Position numbers and translations under genes: made by a program. The notes below the pieces were generated by a model. It was given only the letters and a program-made list of their open reading frames with translations, had not been told where the DNA came from and made no database searches. DNA of 64,000 bases, taken from an uncultured Clostridia bacterium (lineage in GTDB: Bacteria; Bacillota; Clostridia; Christensenellales; UBA1242). This document shows, piece after piece, positions 17,332 to 26,789 of this stretch. The first letter of the stretch is position 1, and every line of letters begins with the position of its first letter. The stretch covers positions 124,001 to 188,000 of the forward strand of contig CAKVOP010000001.1 of NCBI GenBank assembly GCA_934793215.1, read 5' to 3'.

Positions 17332-17630
17332 TTTTTCCTCCTTTGCGGGCATATTCGCCTTATCTTGCTTTAATTATACATTTTTAGATAAAATGTGTCA
17401 ACAAATACACGGCTTTATAAGTATTTTTTTTAAAAATTGATGTTTTAGACTAGTTTAGTTTGTGTAGAATTAATAAAAATATGCTCAATAGGCAGTTTAG
17501 GCATGGACGAATAAACGCATAGCCAACGCTAGTAATGTTTTTAAATGATATTACGCCAAAATGCCTATAATTTTTTATAAAACGAAAAAATCCTTTATGA
17601 CAGACGAAAAAATTGGTATGCAAAAATTAC
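17332..17630. other. Intergenic stretch before rplU
   Basis: About 300 bp, AT-rich, containing the leftward promoter of the preceding minus-strand gene. I recognise no gene or RNA in it. Confidence 0.45.
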
Positions 17631-17659
17631 TTGACAAAATTGTCAGTTTATGGTATATT
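17631..17659 (+). promoter_or_regulatory. Promoter of rplU-prp-rpmA
   Basis: Perfect TTGACA (17631-17636), spacer of 17 bp, TATATT (17654-17659) with an extended -10 TG. Confidence 0.9.
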
Positions 17660-17663
17660 TATA

Positions 17664-17738
17664 GGCGTATCCGCATGGGAAAGGTTTTAAAGATTACATA
17701 TTGTAACACCCGAGCCAGCGAGTTTGGATAGAGGAGGT
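17664..17738 (+). promoter_or_regulatory. Candidate ribosomal protein L21 leader
   Basis: The roughly 75-nt leader of rplU is GC-richer than its surroundings, and TATCC near its 5' end can pair with GGATA just before the AGGAGG. Autoregulatory L21 leaders at this position are known in Firmicutes. I assign it by position and length, not by matching the full consensus. Confidence 0.5.
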
Positions 17739-17745
17739 ATAAAAA

Positions 17746-18054
17746 ATGTTCGCAGTAGTACAAACTGGTGGCAAACAATACAAGGTTAGCGAAAATGACG
17801 TTATCACAGTTGAAAAACTTGAAAACGAAGTTGGAGACAAAATCAATCTTGAAGTTTTGCTTGTAAGTGATAATGGAACAGTTGTTGCTGGAAACCCTGT
17901 CGTTGCTGGTGCTGTATGTGAAGCAGAAGTTGTTGCTCACGGAAAAGGTGACAAAATCGTTGTTTTCAAATATAAACCAAAGAAAAACGAAAGAAAGAAA
18001 CAAGGTCACAGACAACCATTCACTCAATTAAGAATTTTATCAATTAAAAAGTAA
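17746..18054 (+). CDS. rplU: 50S ribosomal protein L21
   Basis: The 102-residue product begins FAVVQTGGKQYKVSEND and ends with KKNERKKQGHRQPFTQLRI, both L21 signatures. AGAGGAGGTATAAAAA precedes the ATG. It is first in the conserved rplU-prp-rpmA operon. Confidence 0.98.
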   Translation: MFAVVQTGGKQYKVSENDVITVEKLENEVGDKINLEVLLVSDNGTVVAGNPVVAGAVCEAEVVAHGKGDKIVVFKYKPKKNERKKQGHRQPFTQLRILSIKK

Positions 18055-18062
18055 GGTTTAAA

Positions 18063-18392
18063 ATGACAAATATTACTTTTTACAAAAAAAATGGTATCGT
18101 TTTAGGATTTGAAATTTCGGGGCACACTGGCAAGGACGACTACGGAAAGGATTTGCTTTGCTGTCAGATTTCAACAATCGCTCAACTTGCTATTGTTGGA
18201 ATAGATGAAGTAAAAAGAGTCGCAAATTTTCATGAAATCAGTGATGGATATTTGAAAATTCGTCTCAATGAAAAGGACGCTAGTGCCGAAGATGTTCAAC
18301 TCCTTTTTGAAAGTTGTTTGCAATCATTAAAATCGATAGTTGCAGACGAAAAAAAATATGCAAAATTGGAGGTAAAAAATGTTAAAGTTTAA
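18063..18392 (+). CDS. prp: Ribosomal-processing cysteine protease Prp
   Basis: Prp removes the N-terminal extension of ribosomal protein L27 in Firmicutes and relatives. The 109-residue product has the catalytic His in SGHTGKDDYGKD (H21) and the catalytic Cys 12 residues later (C33). It sits between rplU and rpmA as expected and overlaps rpmA by 14 bp. Its substrate site is visible in the next gene. Confidence 0.95.
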   Translation: MTNITFYKKNGIVLGFEISGHTGKDDYGKDLLCCQISTIAQLAIVGIDEVKRVANFHEISDGYLKIRLNEKDASAEDVQLLFESCLQSLKSIVADEKKYAKLEVKNVKV

Positions 18393-18654
18393 TGCTCAAC
18401 TTTTTGCTCACAAGAAGGGTGGTGGTAGCACTAAAAACGGTCGTGACTCTCAAAGTAAGCGCCTTGGCGTTAAGGCTTATGGTGGCGAGACTGTAACTGC
18501 TGGAAGCATCATTGTAAGACAAAAAGGAACAAAAATTTACCCAGGAAAGAATGTTGGAATGGGTAAAGATTATACTTTATTTGCACTTGTTGATGGAGTT
18601 GTTAAATTCGGTCAAAGTAATGCAAAGAAAGTGGTATCAGTTGTAACTGAATAA
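18379..18654 (+). CDS. rpmA: 50S ribosomal protein L27, precursor with Prp cleavage site
   Basis: The 91-residue product carries the N-terminal extension MLKFNAQLF before AHKKGGGSTKNGRDS. In Staphylococcus aureus the equivalent nine-residue extension is cut by Prp after the Phe, and mature L27 begins with the next Ala; the match is close. The start has GGAGG inside the end of prp, so translation is probably coupled. Terminator follows directly. Confidence 0.98.
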   Translation: MLKFNAQLFAHKKGGGSTKNGRDSQSKRLGVKAYGGETVTAGSIIVRQKGTKIYPGKNVGMGKDYTLFALVDGVVKFGQSNAKKVVSVVTE

Positions 18655-18661
18655 TATCACA

Positions 18662-18686
18662 AACGAGGGTAGTCCCTCGTTTTTTA
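18662..18686 (+). terminator. Terminator of rplU-prp-rpmA
   Basis: ACGAGGG, loop TAGT, CCCTCGT, then T6. Confidence 0.95.
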
Positions 18687-18829
18687 TTGGCTAAATAAAG
18701 TAGTTCTAGGTTAAGGAATGTTAACCTGAAGCAGCAAATTGTTATAAGCGTAAAGTTTTATGATAAGAAAAATATTATAAATTCAAAAATTAATTGTTTT
18801 TATTGCATTTAGTGTGATAATATGAGTAT

Positions 18830-19660
18830 ATGAAACTTTACGAACAGGGGAAAAATTATATAAAAATTTTAGACTCATCATCATTCAATATAGAGCACAT
18901 ATTGGAGTGTGGGCAAGTTTTTTGTTTTAGAAAAGTTAATGAGCACTATGAGGTGTTCCCAGAAGACAAATATGCCGAGATATACAATGAAGATGGTCAA
19001 TATTTAATTAAGACGCAAACGCCTGAATTTTTCGTAAAATGGTTCGACCTTGATAGAAACTATGAAAAAATAAAACAAGACTTAATCAAATTCCCTATTA
19101 TGAAAAACCCGATTGATTTTGGGTATGGGATAAGAATATTGAACCAAAATCTTTTTGAAACTTTAATTTCGTTTATAATTTCTGCAAACAACAACATAAA
19201 AAGAATTAAAGGGATATTGCTAAAACTTCGAGAAGCACTCGGTGACAAAAATTCAACAGGATATTCTTTTCCTTCCAGAGAAAAAATGCTAGATAAAGAT
19301 GAATCGTTTTATAAAAGTTTAGGAATGGGATACAGAGCCTCATATATTGTTAAAGTTTTAAAGCAAGTCGATGAAAAAACGCTTGAAGAGTGGAGTGAAC
19401 TAGAAACTTGTGCTTTAAGAAATCGTTTGATTGCTCTCGCGGGAGTTGGACCAAAGGTTGCTGATTGCATTTTACTTTTTGGTTATCATAAAGGCGATGT
19501 TTTTCCTGTCGATACTTGGATTGAACAGATGTATAACAAGAATTTTATACCACTTAAAAACAGAAACATAATTAGGGAAAACCTCACGGAAATGTTTGGT
19601 TCTCTTTCTGGTTATGCTCAACAATACTTATTTTATTATCAGAGGTCATTTTTGAATTAA
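18830..19660 (+). CDS. ogg: OGG1-type 8-oxoguanine DNA glycosylase/lyase
   Basis: A base-excision repair enzyme that removes 8-oxoguanine. In the 276-residue product the N-terminal GQVFCFRK corresponds to the GQCFRW region of OGG1. The helix-hairpin-helix-GPD motif reads LAGVGPKVADCILLFG, with catalytic lysine K209 and the conserved aspartate D228 in FPVDTW. SANNNIKRI matches the DNA-contacting loop. It is monocistronic, and the closing hairpin overlaps the last codons (about 19648-19672). Confidence 0.9.
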   Translation: MKLYEQGKNYIKILDSSSFNIEHILECGQVFCFRKVNEHYEVFPEDKYAEIYNEDGQYLIKTQTPEFFVKWFDLDRNYEKIKQDLIKFPIMKNPIDFGYGIRILNQNLFETLISFIISANNNIKRIKGILLKLREALGDKNSTGYSFPSREKMLDKDESFYKSLGMGYRASYIVKVLKQVDEKTLEEWSELETCALRNRLIALAGVGPKVADCILLFGYHKGDVFPVDTWIEQMYNKNFIPLKNRNIIRENLTEMFGSLSGYAQQYLFYYQRSFLN

Positions 19661-19817
19661 TGGCCTTTTTTAATCATTTTTAATAAAAAATTTGGCTTTT
19701 TTAACGAAAAAATATTGTATTTTGTGTTATTTTTGTTAAAAATCTAGTTTACAAAAGATTTGCCTATTTACAATCTTTTGTTATTGTGATATAATAAAAA
19801 AGTAAATGGAGGCGAGA

Positions 19818-20855
19818 ATGATGTCATTATTAAACGCACTTTCTGTTGCGCAGATCACATTAATTTCAGTTTTTGGAACAATAGCGTTATTAGGAATTAT
19901 CTATTTGTGTTTTGTTCCACTTAAAACATATTTTATGGTTGTTTTTTCTGGTTGTTACATTTCTAGTGCACAACTTATTGGTTTAAGAAGTAGGAAAATA
20001 AATGTTAAGGAAATTGCACTTTTATATGTTTCAGTACGCAAAGCAAAGATAAAAGTTACTCTTAAAGATATAGAGAGAGCATCACAATCGGGGGTTGACA
20101 TAAAAGCAGTTATAGAGGCAATAACACTGCTTGATTCGGCAAATAAACCACTTGATTTTGAAAAGGCGGTTGCTATTGAAATGGCGACAAAAAATGTTGT
20201 AGAACTTGCAAAAGATAGTCTTGTTAGCAAGGCGTTAAATATTGATGATATATCTGCAACAACGAAAGATGGATATGAAATAAGTACAAGTGTTAATTTT
20301 TCTGTTAAGGCTGATCTTGAAAAGTTTTCAAGTGGACTTGGTCTTGATGACCTTAAAAATGCTATAACAGCTTGTGTGATTGATAAGATTTCTTCAACTG
20401 AAAATCATGAAGAGTTGCTTGCGAAACCAAATGAGAGTCTGTTTGAGAATGTAGACTTAAAAACCATCGCACAAAAATCAATGTTCTCCCTTGAAGATAT
20501 TAAAATAGGTTCAATTTCAATAATTAAAGATTTGAACGCAGAAAAAGAGATAAAATCAGCAGAAAAAGAGAAAATTTATGCTTCTATTGAAGCTGAAAGA
20601 ATGAGAAATGCCGAGGAAATTCGTTTAATTCAAACTAAAACTAGAATTGAAAATATGAAGGCGAGCGTCCTTGAAGCAGAGGCAGAAGTGCCACGTGCAC
20701 TTTCAGAAGCAATTAAAGAAGGAAGGTTCTCTGTTATGGATTATTACAAGCTTATGAACCTTCAAGCTGATACTGCTCTCCGTAGGGCGATTATTGGAGA
20801 CAATGACGAAGAAGATAATGACGACAGTGATGATGAGGACGGTGAAGGAGAATAA
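19818..20855 (+). CDS. floA: Flotillin-like protein FloA
   Basis: FloA organises functional membrane microdomains. The product is about 345 residues: a membrane segment near the N terminus (about 6-30), an SPFH/flotillin region, a long helical region with EAEAEVPRALSEAIKEGR, then the FloA signature FSVMDYYKLMNLQADT. An unusually acidic tail (DDEEDNDDSDDEDGEGE-type) ends it. I chose ATG 19818 because GGAGG at 19808-19812 precedes it; an upstream ATG at 19806 overlaps the binding site. It is the first gene of a cluster matching Bacillus floA-to-era order. Confidence 0.92.
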   Translation: MMSLLNALSVAQITLISVFGTIALLGIIYLCFVPLKTYFMVVFSGCYISSAQLIGLRSRKINVKEIALLYVSVRKAKIKVTLKDIERASQSGVDIKAVIEAITLLDSANKPLDFEKAVAIEMATKNVVELAKDSLVSKALNIDDISATTKDGYEISTSVNFSVKADLEKFSSGLGLDDLKNAITACVIDKISSTENHEELLAKPNESLFENVDLKTIAQKSMFSLEDIKIGSISIIKDLNAEKEIKSAEKEKIYASIEAERMRNAEEIRLIQTKTRIENMKASVLEAEAEVPRALSEAIKEGRFSVMDYYKLMNLQADTALRRAIIGDNDEEDNDDSDDEDGEGE

Positions 20856-20857
20856 TT

Positions 20858-21418
20858 ATGTTAACCATTATTTTATCAGTTGCTGGCGGTGCAATAGCAC
20901 TTATCACTCTTTGGGTTGTTATTGCTGTAGTTCGTGGTAAAAAGAAAGATCGTGCACTAGATGAAAATATCAAAAAACTTAAAGCAGAAAAGGAAAGCCT
21001 TAATGATGCTGGTTCACTTACGATTGCAAGTGACGAGACTCCAGTGCAAACTGATGTGCCAAAGGGGGGCACTATTGAGAGTATTGATATAGACAGTAAA
21101 GATGCCGAAAATCCTGTGGAGACGGAAGTTGAGAATTCTAACGCTTTGGATATGCAGATACCTGATAACGAAATGTTTGATATCGCGGACGACAAAGCCC
21201 TTGAAGATTTTTTAAAAGAATTAGATGACGACTATGATTATAAACCTAAAAAAGCAAGCAAAAAGAGCAAAAAAACTGACGATTTTGAAAAATTTCTTGA
21301 TAAGCACTCATATACGAGAAGAATTATAGATAAAAACCTCTTAAAAAAATTACAAGAACTTCCACCAGAAATAAAGGCGATTGTAATTTCAAATATATTC
21401 ACAAGACCACAAGATTAA
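20858..21418 (+). CDS. Single-pass membrane protein with acidic cytoplasmic region, unknown
   Basis: A 186-residue product 2 bp after floA, so probably co-expressed. One N-terminal membrane helix (about 4-25) is followed by a charged, low-complexity region and a Lys-rich C-terminal part (KPKKASKKSKKTDDFEKFL). It occupies the place of yqfB behind floA in Bacillus but does not resemble it. Possibly a FloA partner, an inference from position only. A terminator follows. Confidence 0.7.
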   Translation: MLTIILSVAGGAIALITLWVVIAVVRGKKKDRALDENIKKLKAEKESLNDAGSLTIASDETPVQTDVPKGGTIESIDIDSKDAENPVETEVENSNALDMQIPDNEMFDIADDKALEDFLKELDDDYDYKPKKASKKSKKTDDFEKFLDKHSYTRRIIDKNLLKKLQELPPEIKAIVISNIFTRPQD

Positions 21419-21447
21419 AAAAAGGACGCATACCGTCCTTTTTTTGT
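21417..21447 (+). terminator. Terminator of floA unit
   Basis: AAAGGACG and CGTCCTTT around a short loop, with A-run before and T7 after; likely bidirectional in shape. Confidence 0.9.
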
Positions 21448-21623
21448 GTTTGAAACCTTGCGTTATTTGATCAAGAATCAAATACACCTTGATAAGGTTT
21501 TGCTGTAAAAAATGGAAATTTTTATGAATAGACTTGAATCTTAAATTTTGCAATTTGATAGGGCGTATTAAATATTTGATATTTTTTCAGTGAATTAAAC
21601 ATATATTATTGCGTTGGAGGGGT

Positions 21624-21881
21624 ATGTTTAATTTCCTAGAAGAGATTAAAAAGAAAGCGAGGAAAAGTAAACTCGCTGTCGATTACAATGTTATCCTCGT
21701 TTCGGGACGACTTTTGTATATAGAGGGACATCTTGGACTTACTATTATAAGCCCTACTTTGATGGCATTAAAAGTTAAAGGTTCAAGGCTTGAAATAGAG
21801 GGGCAGGAATTAAGCATAACCGAATTGACTGAAAATACACTTCTTATTGAAGGGAACATTTGCGAGGTGCGTAAAGGGTGA
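21624..21881 (+). CDS. yqfC: Sporulation protein YqfC-like
   Basis: An 85-residue YabP/YqfC-type protein. LEIEGQELSITELTENTLLIEGNI matches the family's C-terminal beta-strand pattern, with the preceding VILVSGRLLYIEGH. ATG 21624 is chosen because TTGGAGGGG lies just upstream. It overlaps yqfD by 4 bp (GTGA), as in other spore formers. Its role is in forespore-stage development; the exact biochemistry is not known. Confidence 0.85.
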   Translation: MFNFLEEIKKKARKSKLAVDYNVILVSGRLLYIEGHLGLTIISPTLMALKVKGSRLEIEGQELSITELTENTLLIEGNICEVRKG

Positions 21882-22993
21882 ATAGAAGTCAATTTGTTGT
21901 GAAAGGGTTAAATCAAGAAAAGGCATTTAATAACCTTTCAAAAGAAATAAAAGTGTACAAAATAAAGCGTCCTGAATATAATTTATCCACATTTGAAGTG
22001 GATAGTAAAAACGAAAAGAAAGCAAATTCTATTTTATCGTCTATGGGGCTTGAAGTCACTGTGGTTGGACACAAAGGATTTGTTAAAAAACTTAAAAGTT
22101 TTTTTTCTTTTTATGGAATTATTTGTGGAATTGTGATTTCGATACTTTTTTATATTTTGCAGTATAATTTCATTTTAAAAATAGAAATCTGGGGAAATGA
22201 AAACCTTTCTGCTAGCGTGGTTAAAGATTACGCAGACAGCCTGCTTGGTAGTCATTTTAAATCCAAAGTCGATACAAAAGAGGTAGAGAATAAAATAAAA
22301 AATAAGTTTAATCTTGCAAGCAGTGTAAGCGTTGCCATTGTTGGACAAACACTTATTATAAACCTTAATGAAGGAATTTTGCCACCAGAAATGGAAGATG
22401 AATTTGCACCTATTATAAGTAATGAAGAGGGGCTGGTAACTTCAATTACATTGATTCAGGGAACTCTAAACGTTAAAGTGGGAGATATTGTCAAAAAGGG
22501 AGATGTGCTTGTTTTTCCTTATATTATAGATGCCGATGGAAATGAACGAAAAGTTAAACCACAGGCTGATATAGAGGCGGAGGTTTGGTTGCGAAAAGAA
22601 TATTGTCACAAAGATTATGTGGTTAAGTCCCAGCGTACAGGCGAAAAAGCGGTTTGCAATAGAGTCCTTCTCAATGGTAAGGAAATTTACAAATATGAAA
22701 GTAAAACAAAATTTGATTGTTATGAAGAGGAGACAACTTATCAAAATTTGATTTCAAGCAATTTGATTCCATTTAAGTTTGAGCGAACAACGCGTTATGA
22801 GCTTGAAACGGTTGAAATAAATAACCCTTTTGAAGACAATAAAGAGGAAATTGTGAATTTAGCACGCGAAAATGTATTGATTTTTTTGCAGAAAAATGAG
22901 ATAATTAAAGATGAAAAGTATTTCGTGCGTGAAGGTGGCGGTTGTTATTTTATTGATTACATCATAACCACTTGCCGAAACATTGGAGGATAA
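21878..22993 (+). CDS. yqfD: Sporulation protein YqfD
   Basis: A 371-residue stage IV sporulation protein. One membrane helix (about residues 75-98, FFSFYGIICGIVISILFYIL) separates a short cytoplasmic domain from a large extracytoplasmic domain containing NEGLVTSITLIQGTLNVKVG-like sequence typical of YqfD. GTG start overlaps yqfC, and ybeY starts immediately after the stop. Its presence supports a spore-forming host. Confidence 0.92.
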   Translation: MNRSQFVVKGLNQEKAFNNLSKEIKVYKIKRPEYNLSTFEVDSKNEKKANSILSSMGLEVTVVGHKGFVKKLKSFFSFYGIICGIVISILFYILQYNFILKIEIWGNENLSASVVKDYADSLLGSHFKSKVDTKEVENKIKNKFNLASSVSVAIVGQTLIINLNEGILPPEMEDEFAPIISNEEGLVTSITLIQGTLNVKVGDIVKKGDVLVFPYIIDADGNERKVKPQADIEAEVWLRKEYCHKDYVVKSQRTGEKAVCNRVLLNGKEIYKYESKTKFDCYEEETTYQNLISSNLIPFKFERTTRYELETVEINNPFEDNKEEIVNLARENVLIFLQKNEIIKDEKYFVREGGGCYFIDYIITTCRNIGG

Positions 22994-23476
22994 ATGATAA
23001 TTAATTTTAATAAGGTACATTTAGGATATAGAAATTTGATACGCAAAATTTATAATAGGGCACTTCAAGAAACTAAAAATGATGATATGAACATTATTGC
23101 AAGTGTGACTTTTGTAAATGAAGAAAAAATAAGATCTCTAAACAAAATTAGCAGAGATGTTGACCGAGTTACTGATGTTTTATCTTTCCCTATGCTTGAT
23201 ATAAAATATCCACAAAAAGTAAATGAATTTTTGGCAGAAGTAAACCCTGACGGGACTTTATACCTTGGAGATGTTGTAATTTGCATTAAGCGTGCAAAAG
23301 AACAAGCGAAAGAGTATGGACACAGTTTAAAGAGGGAAATTGGCTTCCTGGCTTTGCATGGATTATTGCACATTTTGGGATATGATCACATTGAAAAAGA
23401 AGACGAAGAGGTTATGTTTTCAACAGCGGATAAAATTTTAAACAGTGTGGGCTTGAAAAGAGGCAAAAATGTTTAA
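22994..23476 (+). CDS. ybeY: Endoribonuclease YbeY (16S rRNA maturation)
   Basis: A 160-residue metal-dependent RNase. The metal-binding motif HGLLHILGYDH runs from H122 to H132, and DRVTDVLSFPM is the other family signature. It follows yqfD directly and overlaps era by 8 bp. In Bacillus, phoH stands between yqfD and ybeY, and dgkA and cdd between ybeY and era; all three are missing here. Confidence 0.97.
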   Translation: MIINFNKVHLGYRNLIRKIYNRALQETKNDDMNIIASVTFVNEEKIRSLNKISRDVDRVTDVLSFPMLDIKYPQKVNEFLAEVNPDGTLYLGDVVICIKRAKEQAKEYGHSLKREIGFLALHGLLHILGYDHIEKEDEEVMFSTADKILNSVGLKRGKNV

Positions 23477-24305
23477 GGCTGGATTTATAGCATTGGTTGG
23501 CAAACCCAATGCAGGGAAAAGTACTTTAATTAATGCACTTGTTGGCGAAAAGGTTGCCATAATATCACCAAAACCTCAAACCACAAGGGATAATATTCTT
23601 GGAATATTAACCACAAACGACTTTCAAATGGTTTTTGTTGACACCCCAGGCGTACACAAGTCAAAAAATTCTCTTGATAAAGCAATGATGAAAAATGTAC
23701 GCAGTGCTATCGCTGGAGTGGACTTGGTTTTGTATTTAATTGATGGTACGAGTCAGCCAGATGAGGAAGAATTGGCTTATATTGAAAATTTATCAGTTCC
23801 TAAACTGGTAGTGAAAACAAAGACAGATTTGCCTCAACAAAAGAATTTTTCTTTTGATATTGCTATATCAGCTTTTAATGGTGAAAATTTGAATCTATTA
23901 AAAGAAAAGATATTGGCTCTTTTGCCTAGCTATGATGACAAACATTACATTTATGATCCAGAGTACTATACAGACAAGTCAGTTAAATTTTTGATTGCCG
24001 AAGAACTTCGGGAAAAAGCACTTTTGTCTCTTCATCAAGAAGTCCCACATGGCATTGCAGTCGAAATTATTCGATTTTATGAAGAAGACAAATTGGTCGA
24101 GATTGACGCAGATATAATTTGTGAAAATGAGCGACATAAAGGAATGATTATAGGCAAAGGTGGCATTACCTTAAAAGATATGGGGGCAAAAACACGAAAA
24201 TTTGCTGAAGAACTTTTAGGGAAAAAAGTTATGCTTAAAATATTTGTTAAAGTAGAAAGTGATTGGAGAAACAAACCTCAAAAAGTCAAAAATCTAGGCT
24301 ATTAA
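23469..24305 (+). CDS. era: GTPase Era
   Basis: Era is a ribosome-assembly GTPase for the 30S subunit. In the 278-residue product, G1 is GKPNAGKS (residues 11-18), G3 DTPGV, and G4 appears as KTKTD in place of NKxD. The C-terminal KH domain contains GMIIGKGG and binds the 16S rRNA 3' end. The slightly unusual G4 motif (K instead of N) is worth noting. A terminator follows. Confidence 0.96.
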   Translation: MFKAGFIALVGKPNAGKSTLINALVGEKVAIISPKPQTTRDNILGILTTNDFQMVFVDTPGVHKSKNSLDKAMMKNVRSAIAGVDLVLYLIDGTSQPDEEELAYIENLSVPKLVVKTKTDLPQQKNFSFDIAISAFNGENLNLLKEKILALLPSYDDKHYIYDPEYYTDKSVKFLIAEELREKALLSLHQEVPHGIAVEIIRFYEEDKLVEIDADIICENERHKGMIIGKGGITLKDMGAKTRKFAEELLGKKVMLKIFVKVESDWRNKPQKVKNLGY

Positions 24306-24311
24306 CGCTTT

Positions 24312-24342
24312 AAAAAAACGCATTTTTAAATGCGTTTTTTTT
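24312..24342 (+). terminator. Terminator of era operon
   Basis: ACGCATTT and AAATGCGT with a 2-nt loop, preceded by A-run and followed by T8. Confidence 0.93.
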
Positions 24343-24435
24343 CTCATAACATTGTTTTATTTTAACGGGTAAAATGGTGAGATATGTCTTTTGCAATAAA
24401 CATTTAATGTATAAAAGATAAAAATATATCTAGAT

Positions 24436-25302
24436 TTAAATTATTTCAACTTCTCTTTCTAGTTTAATGTTAAATTTTTGATATACACAGTCTTCACAAA
24501 GCAAAATTAAATCATAAATATCTTGAAAACTTGCGTTATTAGAATTTATAATAAAGTTGGCGTGCTTGTTTGAAATAATTGCTCCATTTTTAGATATTCC
24601 TTTTAACCCACATTGCTCAATTAGCCAACCTGCACTTTTTTCAGGCGGATTTTTAAACACACTCCCGCAACATCTTCCGGAAGGTTGGTGTAAAAGGCGG
24701 TCGTTTACCATCGCGGTATGCTTTTTTATGATCTCGCATTTTGAGGTTTTTGTAAGTAAAATCGACCCACCCAAAATAAGACTGTCGCCTAGATTTGTTT
24801 GATGATAGCCAAATTCAACTTGCGTCTTATTCAAAGTTTTGACTTTTCCATTTTGTAGAACTCTAATTTTATCCAAAATATCAAATATGCTTTTTCCATA
24901 AGCCCCAGCGTTCATTTTTATAAGTCCACCCATTGTGCCTGGAATGCAAGAAAGCTCTTCAAGGCCACCCAGTGCTTTTTCGTAACAACGACGATATAAC
25001 ATAGGCATGGAAACAGCAGATGAAAAATATACTTTATCACCTTTAAAATTGATTTTTTTGTCCATTAATTTGGTTGACAAAACAACAATATCTTCACTTT
25101 TAGGTGAAAAAAGCAAATTACTGCCATTTCCTACTATTTTAAAATGCATATTATTAATTTTAAGATAATTGTATACATTTATGAGCTCCCGCTCATTCTT
25201 TGGATAAAAAACGCCCTTAACTTTTCCCTCTGTTCCATAGAAACTTAATGTTCTGGTATTTTCGTTTGTAACAAAATAAATTGAACTTAAAATATTATCC
25301 AT
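24436..25302 (-). CDS. murB: UDP-N-acetylenolpyruvoylglucosamine reductase MurB
   Basis: MurB reduces UDP-GlcNAc-enolpyruvate in peptidoglycan precursor synthesis with FAD and NADPH. The 288-residue product has the FAD-binding GNGSNLL motif, LEELSCIPGTMGG and INAGAYG-type sequence (KMNAGAYG), and SGRCCGSVFKNP near the active-site serine. It is divergent from murC with 68 bp between them, so the promoters share one short intergenic region. Confidence 0.97.
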   Translation of the reverse strand: MDNILSSIYFVTNENTRTLSFYGTEGKVKGVFYPKNERELINVYNYLKINNMHFKIVGNGSNLLFSPKSEDIVVLSTKLMDKKINFKGDKVYFSSAVSMPMLYRRCYEKALGGLEELSCIPGTMGGLIKMNAGAYGKSIFDILDKIRVLQNGKVKTLNKTQVEFGYHQTNLGDSLILGGSILLTKTSKCEIIKKHTAMVNDRLLHQPSGRCCGSVFKNPPEKSAGWLIEQCGLKGISKNGAIISNKHANFIINSNNASFQDIYDLILLCEDCVYQKFNIKLEREVEII

Positions 25303-25370
25303 GTTAATTAATATGTTTTAATTTCATTTTTGTTGAAAGCAAACATGAAATAATAAGCATATACAATAAC

Positions 25371-26729
25371 ATGAATTATTCAAAAAAAGTTTACATAATT
25401 GGTATAGGTGGAATAAGTTTGTCGGCTCTTGCGGTTCTATTAAGAGATAGAGGCGCGTCTGTCAAGGGCAGTGATCTTACTGACGGAGAAAGGGTAGAGG
25501 CGTTGAAAAGGAAAGGCTTTGAAGTCGTTGTCGGTCACAGCCGTGAATTTGTTTCATGGGCTGATGAAATTATTATTTCTTCCGCCGTCCCAGAAAATGA
25601 TGAAGATTTGATATTTGCAAAAAAACTCGGCAAAAAAATCATAACGCGGGCTGAAGCATTAGGGGATTTATCAAAAATTTATAAAACTATTTCCGTGTCT
25701 GGTTGTCATGGGAAAACAACCACAACGGGAATGATTGCGTCTGTTATGTTAGGCTTGGAAAAGAAGCCCAGCATACATATAGGCGGACTTATGGTACAAA
25801 TTCATGACAATGTATATGAAGGAAATAGTGAATATTTTGTCACAGAAGCTTGCGAATACAAGGACAGTTTTCTCAAACTTACTAGTGAGGTTGGGGTTAT
25901 CTTAAATATTAAGCCAGATCATTTGGATTATTTCAAAAATTTCAACAATGTGAAAAAAAGTTTCTATAACTTTGCACAAAATATTAAATCTGGTGGCACT
26001 CTTATTGTAAATGGAGATGATCTTTCTTGCAAAGAACTGCTTGATTCTTTTGTAGGTAAATGTAAATTAGTGACATTTGGAATGGGAGATGGTTGCGTTT
26101 TTAAGGCGACCGATGTGGAAGAATATAGCACTGGAAAATATCGATTTAGTTGTGAAACTAAAAATGGAAGACTTGTAATAAATCTTCCAGTATATGGGTT
26201 TCATAACATCTATAATGCCCTTGCCACGGTGGCAACATGCATTAGCGTAGGTGTTAGCGTAAAGGAGATAAAAAGAGGCATAGAAAGCTTTAAGGGCATT
26301 TCTCGTCGGTTTGAAAAAGTGTATGATGATGAAAACAAAATAGTAATTCATGACTACGCTCATCACCCAGACGAGATAAAAGCAGCCATTGAAGCGGGGA
26401 GAAAATTAAAAAAAGGGAAATTAATAGTTGTGTTTCAGCCCCACACTTTTTCTCGTACGCGTGACTTTTTTAACGGGTTCTGTGAAAGCCTTTCTTTGGC
26501 TGATGAGGTGTGGCTTTTGCCTATTTATCCTGCAAGAGAAAAGCCTATTAAAAATGTATCTTCATATAAAATTTACAGAAAACTTAAAGAAAATGGCAAA
26601 AAAACGCGATATTTTGCAAATTTTTCTTCGGTTTACGATGAAATTCGCTTAATTAAAGATAATTGTTTGGTGCTAATTCTCGGTGCTGGCGATATTGAGT
26701 TCCTTGCTCGAATGATTGAAAAGAAGTGA
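25371..26729 (+). CDS. murC: UDP-N-acetylmuramate-L-alanine ligase MurC
   Basis: MurC adds L-Ala to UDP-MurNAc using ATP. The 452-residue product has an N-terminal Rossmann-type GIGGISLSALA, the ATP-binding loop GCHGKTTTTG (residues 111-120), and DYAHHPDEIKA and FQPHTFSRT in the C-terminal domain. The first Gly-rich motif lacks the usual Met (IGG-M-S) and reads GIGGISLS. It is divergently paired with murB. Confidence 0.97.
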   Translation: MNYSKKVYIIGIGGISLSALAVLLRDRGASVKGSDLTDGERVEALKRKGFEVVVGHSREFVSWADEIIISSAVPENDEDLIFAKKLGKKIITRAEALGDLSKIYKTISVSGCHGKTTTTGMIASVMLGLEKKPSIHIGGLMVQIHDNVYEGNSEYFVTEACEYKDSFLKLTSEVGVILNIKPDHLDYFKNFNNVKKSFYNFAQNIKSGGTLIVNGDDLSCKELLDSFVGKCKLVTFGMGDGCVFKATDVEEYSTGKYRFSCETKNGRLVINLPVYGFHNIYNALATVATCISVGVSVKEIKRGIESFKGISRRFEKVYDDENKIVIHDYAHHPDEIKAAIEAGRKLKKGKLIVVFQPHTFSRTRDFFNGFCESLSLADEVWLLPIYPAREKPIKNVSSYKIYRKLKENGKKTRYFANFSSVYDEIRLIKDNCLVLILGAGDIEFLARMIEKK

Positions 26730-26789
26730 TGGGAGAAAATTTAATTATTAGGCATTTTTGATAAATTATTACTCAAATTAGCGATATGC

